Below, piece by piece: positions 57,573 through 64,000 of a stretch of DNA of 64,000 nucleotides. The notes beneath the pieces were generated by a model, which was given only the letters and a program-made list of their open reading frames with translations, ran no database searches and was not told the DNA's origin. Source of the DNA: Triplophysa rosa. Its lineage: Eukaryota > Chordata > Actinopteri > Cypriniformes > Nemacheilidae. Within the stretch, counting starts at the first letter, position 1; each line of letters begins with the position of its first letter. The position numbers and the translations under genes are program-made. The DNA is taken from positions 2,649,133-2,713,132 of the forward strand of contig NC_079897.1 of the NCBI RefSeq assembly GCF_024868665.1, given 5' to 3'.

Positions 57573-58600
57573 TGAGAAATGTCCTTCTTTGACTCAACCA
57601 TGGTTTGAAACTAGCTTTTATTTACTATATGATATAAAGTGTTCAGTTTAACAATAGAGTTTGGATTATATGCAAGGTGTGACCAAAGGAAAAAAAGATG
57701 AGCGGGATCGCTCTTAAGCGAGACGACTCTTCAAAAGACGAGAGTTTCTCTCAGCTCAAAGGGTTCTCGATGGCGAGCAGAAATACGAGGGGAAACTTCA
57801 AGTAGGAGCGCGAGGTTAAATAATTGAAAGTGATGAATGCATAATGTGATTTAACCGGAGCAAGACTGAGCCTGTATTAAAGGTCTTAAAATCCTGCGGT
57901 CGCCCCATACCGGACCGTGTTCTGGATGTCATTTCAATTCCCAGAATCTGAATAAAGTGGGAGGCAAGGACACTTTTATACATAACTAGTTCATGCTACA
58001 TGAAAGCAGAGGGCGCAATGTATGTTAATATTAATGTGTGGCACTTCAAAACTAAACCCGGTTGTGGTAATGACATCCCTGTGGAGTTGAGAAAGATGGA
58101 CCCGGTTGATTATTGGCTGCTTGCTTGAGGTGTAAGAGTAACCTGGTTTTGGAAGTGTTCATTGTGAATAATGTTGTGTTCAGGCTGGAGAATATTACAT
58201 CTGTAATGTGTTCTTACTTGTTATTGTTGAGATCCCCTCATTGTGCTGCAATCTTCAATGTCATTTTATGACATGATATTAAAATGATAATAAAATGAAC
58301 TGAGATTTATGATTCATGCACAGGGCTTTTCCTATTGAATACTGTATATCTGCTATGTAGGATTGTTCGTGTTATTAAAGCTTTATTTTTCAAATCAGAT
58401 TAGATTAAATTCAAAACACTTGCATACAACATTGCAACGAACTGACGATTCAATTTAGACTTTAATTATAATAACATTTGCTGATCACCTTCCTTCATTT
58501 TCTCTCTTGCTTCAGGTTATTGTATTTTTGATATATTTTGGCTCTGTGGGCTTGTTTACTCGCTCTGTTTTTCATACCCGTTCTGTCAAATTCATTCTGA

Positions 58601-59133
<533 letters not shown>

Positions 59134-59230
59134 ATTACAGTTGTTACATTTTCCACCGAACACAACTGGGACTCATTGGACTTTTACGATGGTGTCGACA
59201 GCAACGCTCCAAGACTCGGGAGCTATTCAG
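59134..59230 (+). CDS. csmd3: csmd3 exon: CUB part 2 of 3 (about CUB 11)
   Basis: A 97-base exon entering in phase 0 after TGTCTGTAG and leaving in phase 1 at TCAG/GTAAGA. It encodes ITVVTFSTEHNWDSLDFYDG, VDSNAPRLGSYS. STEHNWDSLDFYDG carries the calcium-type aspartates and fits CSMD3 better than CSMD1 or CSMD2 by recall. Confidence 0.92.
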
Positions 59231-61178
<1,948 letters not shown>

Positions 61179-61963
61179 TGATTTAGAATCCAGCAGTGTT
61201 TGGTTTAAAAGTGAGGCGTGTCATTGTTTTTGATGGTTAAAATGGCGTCCTGTCCTACGGTAGTTTAATATGCAGAAATGACGTTTGTGGGTTGAGGTTT
61301 AGAAAAGGCGTAAACGAACTCTCTGTTTGAGCGGAGGAACGTTGACTCAACCAATAGCGTGAGGTTGGGCGTGGAAAAAAAGGGAATTGTTTAGAGAAGT
61401 TGGAAGATGATTTTTGACTCGTCTTAACAACCGTCTTTAAGGTAAAGTTCTCACAGAAAGGACATTTTGGTACATAAGGCCGATAATTTTATATAGATAA
61501 AGAAAAGATTGAAGAAATAGCCGAGTCCGCACCAAAACCTTAACCGTAACGTAACTGAGGAACGATATTGTTGAAACCACTTTCAGATTTACGTTTTTCT
61601 ATTTGATGAACGTTAAAAACATTAACATGTAAAGGGGTTTAAAATGTGAAACTAACTTAGAATAAATGTAACCTTATCGTATCGGTATGGACTCATCGGT
61701 ATCATTTATGAAGAGTTCATTTGCAAAAACAGACAACTTTGTTTTTCAAAATGTCCACAAATCATGTTTTTTTATTGTGCATTCCAAAAAATATAAATCA
61801 AACTGCAGTTGGGTTGTTTTCATTAAGTTATAATAACTTTTAAAAAATACTGCTAACTAACACAATACAACACCATAAAAACCTGATTTTGTTTTTTTTA
61901 ACGTAACTACCTGTTTTTGCAAATAAACTCTTCTTATATATTTTGATGTTTATCATTCTTATA

Positions 61964-62217
61964 CTGTGTGAACACCAAACGCGAGTAATCGCGGGAAAAG
62001 TTTGTTATTTTCGCGTGAGTGACGCGAAAATCTTTGCGCGAATTCATAGCTCAAGTTGAAAATTTTCAACTTGCGCGGAAGAATGCCTCAAACGCGCCGC
62101 CTGATTCGCGTCATTCGCACCGCCTGCCGCGAGTTCGCATCTATGCGCGTCTTTGCATTGGCTTTGTATGTAATTTACTGGTGCCAAATGCTTAATTCGC
62201 GTTTGGTGAGAACACAG
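61964..62217. mobile_element. 254-bp MITE rich in CG, with a central palindrome
   Basis: Starts CTGTGTGAACACCAAACGCG and ends CGCGTTTGGTGAGAACACAG, inverted repeats with few mismatches. A perfect 22-base palindrome centred on AAATTT lies at 62052-62073. CG dinucleotides are far denser than in the flanks. Confidence 0.8.
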
Positions 62218-63359
62218 CATTTGTGTGTGAACAGGCTTTTATTCCCCTGACTTTCTTTTTTGGAACAACAAAGCAGGTGCGAACTTCACGCAAAGCAAGA
62301 CAACTGTAATAACTACAATAAATACTGAAGGACGATGTTCTTTTTATTTTTCAAATAATGTTCTTTTTATTATAACTCGAAAATGTTTACTTTCATCAGC
62401 TGAAGAAAATGCTCGATCGATATTGTTCCTCTGTATAGTTATCGTTGGGGTGCTGTATTCAAATTTAGAACGATATTTGAAACTTTATAGGTGTTGGTGT
62501 AAACAGGCTTTTGTGTTGATTTTAGTGAGTGTCACTATTCACTTTCTTTGTTTGGAAAAAAGTAAAAAGGTTTTTAAATGAAAAAGGTTTCATTATTGTA
62601 AAGAATAGAAAAGTCCTACATCTTTCGAACACAAGGGTAAGTCAGTGATATGGTTTTTATTTGGGGTGAATTATCTCTTTTGTAATATCATTTTAAATAT
62701 TCGTTTTAGCCCATTCCAAATGGATCGTTTCCTAAATTTAAAATGTTTCATGCAGCCGATAAATTCTTTTCAGGGGACCTAAAGTTTTCTTGTTTAACAA
62801 ATTGTCAAGACAAGTGATTTTATTTGCCATTATTGGTTTTACATGTACTGTATATGCCTCTTAATATGAAATCTATGGCTTGCAAGACATACTTTTCATT
62901 AGATATTATGTGCCGTATTTTCGCACAGACGCGCACAGACTTAACACACAAGTTCTATAAAAGTGGCAATCAACAAAGCTCGTCAAGTGAAGAGAAGAGC
63001 ACACAACACAGAATCAACAACAGCATAAATATAGCAAACAGCAATAATGCTTTTACAGTAACTGCATTATTTATTTATACTGCAGTGCATGCTGGGAGCT
63101 CACCGACCCTTAAAACAAATCAGCAGAATTCTTCAATGTGATGAGACAATGTTTGCGCAAATACATGTTATTATGTAGATGATGGGATTGCTTTTTTAAC
63201 AGTGTGTGTTTTCTGTTGAGCAATGACAGAGGGAGGAGGGGCTGTTTGGGGGAAATGTGTTTGTCCTTTTTTCATAAATTCTGTTTAGTGCTACTGGAGG
63301 ACCAGAAATGTCTTTCCTATTTTGGCTTTTTTTCGTAATTGGCGACACATTCAAGAGAC

Positions 63360-63609
63360 GGTTCGCCAAAAATGAAATCTCATGCATCTTTCACGTATGA
63401 CTTTCTTTCTTCTGCAGAACACAAGAGAAGACATTTTGAAGAACGTTGGTGACCAAACAGTTTGGGACCCCATTGACTTCCACTAAGACGTTTCTCAAAA
63501 TATCTCCTTTTGTGTTCCACGGAAGAACTAGTCACATACAGGTTTTGATTGACACGAGGATGAACAAATGATGACAGAAGTGTCATTTTTGGGTGAACTT
63601 TCCCTTTAA
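63360..63609. mobile_element. Hairpin MITE of the 53.8-kb family
   Basis: CGGTTCGCCAAAAATGAAAT at the left; GGGTGAACTTTCCCTTTAA at the right. The arms contain GAAGACATTTTGAAGAACGT and CAAAATATCTCCTTTTGTGT. Confidence 0.8.
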
Positions 63610-63709
63610 CCAATTCAGAATGCGCAGTGTTGTTGTTTTGGTCCCCGGTGATCCTGCGAGACGTTGCTTTGGATTAGTGAACATCTTTCTTCATTTTCAC
63701 TCATTGTAG

Positions 63710-64000
<291 letters not shown>

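Overview
The window is a stretch of animal, very probably teleost fish, genomic DNA. It holds 23 consecutive internal exons of one large plus-strand gene, separated by introns rich in repeats. The joined exons encode alternating CUB and sushi (complement control protein) modules and read most closely like vertebrate CSMD3 (CUB and Sushi multiple domains 3). That assignment rests on recalled family sequence, not on a search. The fish origin is inferred from the intron repeats: tRNA-derived SINEs, hairpin MITEs ending in a 'GTGAACTATCCCTTTAA'-type sequence, hAT-like elements starting TAGGGCTGTC or CAGTGTTGGG, and 'GGGTGTCCGC...CTTAAAAAGTCTTAAA' elements. All are familiar from cyprinid-type genomes. 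The species, and which fish paralogue (csmd3a or csmd3b) this is, cannot be told from the window.

The exons add up to 3,509 coding bases (1,169 complete codons plus one split base at each end), with one open frame throughout and GT/AG introns. The module order is: second half of a CUB; sushi; CUB; sushi; CUB; sushi; CUB; sushi; CUB; sushi; CUB (three exons); sushi; CUB (three exons); sushi (two exons). By recall of the human protein this is about CUB 5 to sushi 11 of the 14 alternating pairs. The start codon, signal peptide, C-terminal sushi run, transmembrane segment and tail all lie outside the window. Every module boundary is a phase-1 intron, so whole modules can be duplicated or skipped in frame.

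Region by region: 1-6 kb, end of a CUB and a sushi, then a 4-kb intron with a SINE and a palindromic hAT-like element. 6-14 kb, CUB/sushi/CUB, with a perfect 56-bp inverted repeat at 9.2 kb and two local tandem duplications at 11.5-12 and 13-13.9 kb. 14-25 kb, one sushi exon in repeat-rich intron. 25-36 kb, CUB/sushi/CUB/sushi, including nested transposons at 26 and 28 kb and a kilobase of CTTT-type microsatellite at 33-34 kb. 36-52 kb, a CUB split by a 9.7-kb intron, then a sushi. 52-64 kb, the last CUB and a split sushi. I found no other protein-coding gene, no functional RNA gene and no intact autonomous transposon on either strand.

Much of the interest lies in the layering of the repeats. 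Several insertions can be dated relative to one another because the window also holds an uninserted copy, a clean target-site duplication or a nested arrangement. I did not find evidence of a previously undescribed biological system.
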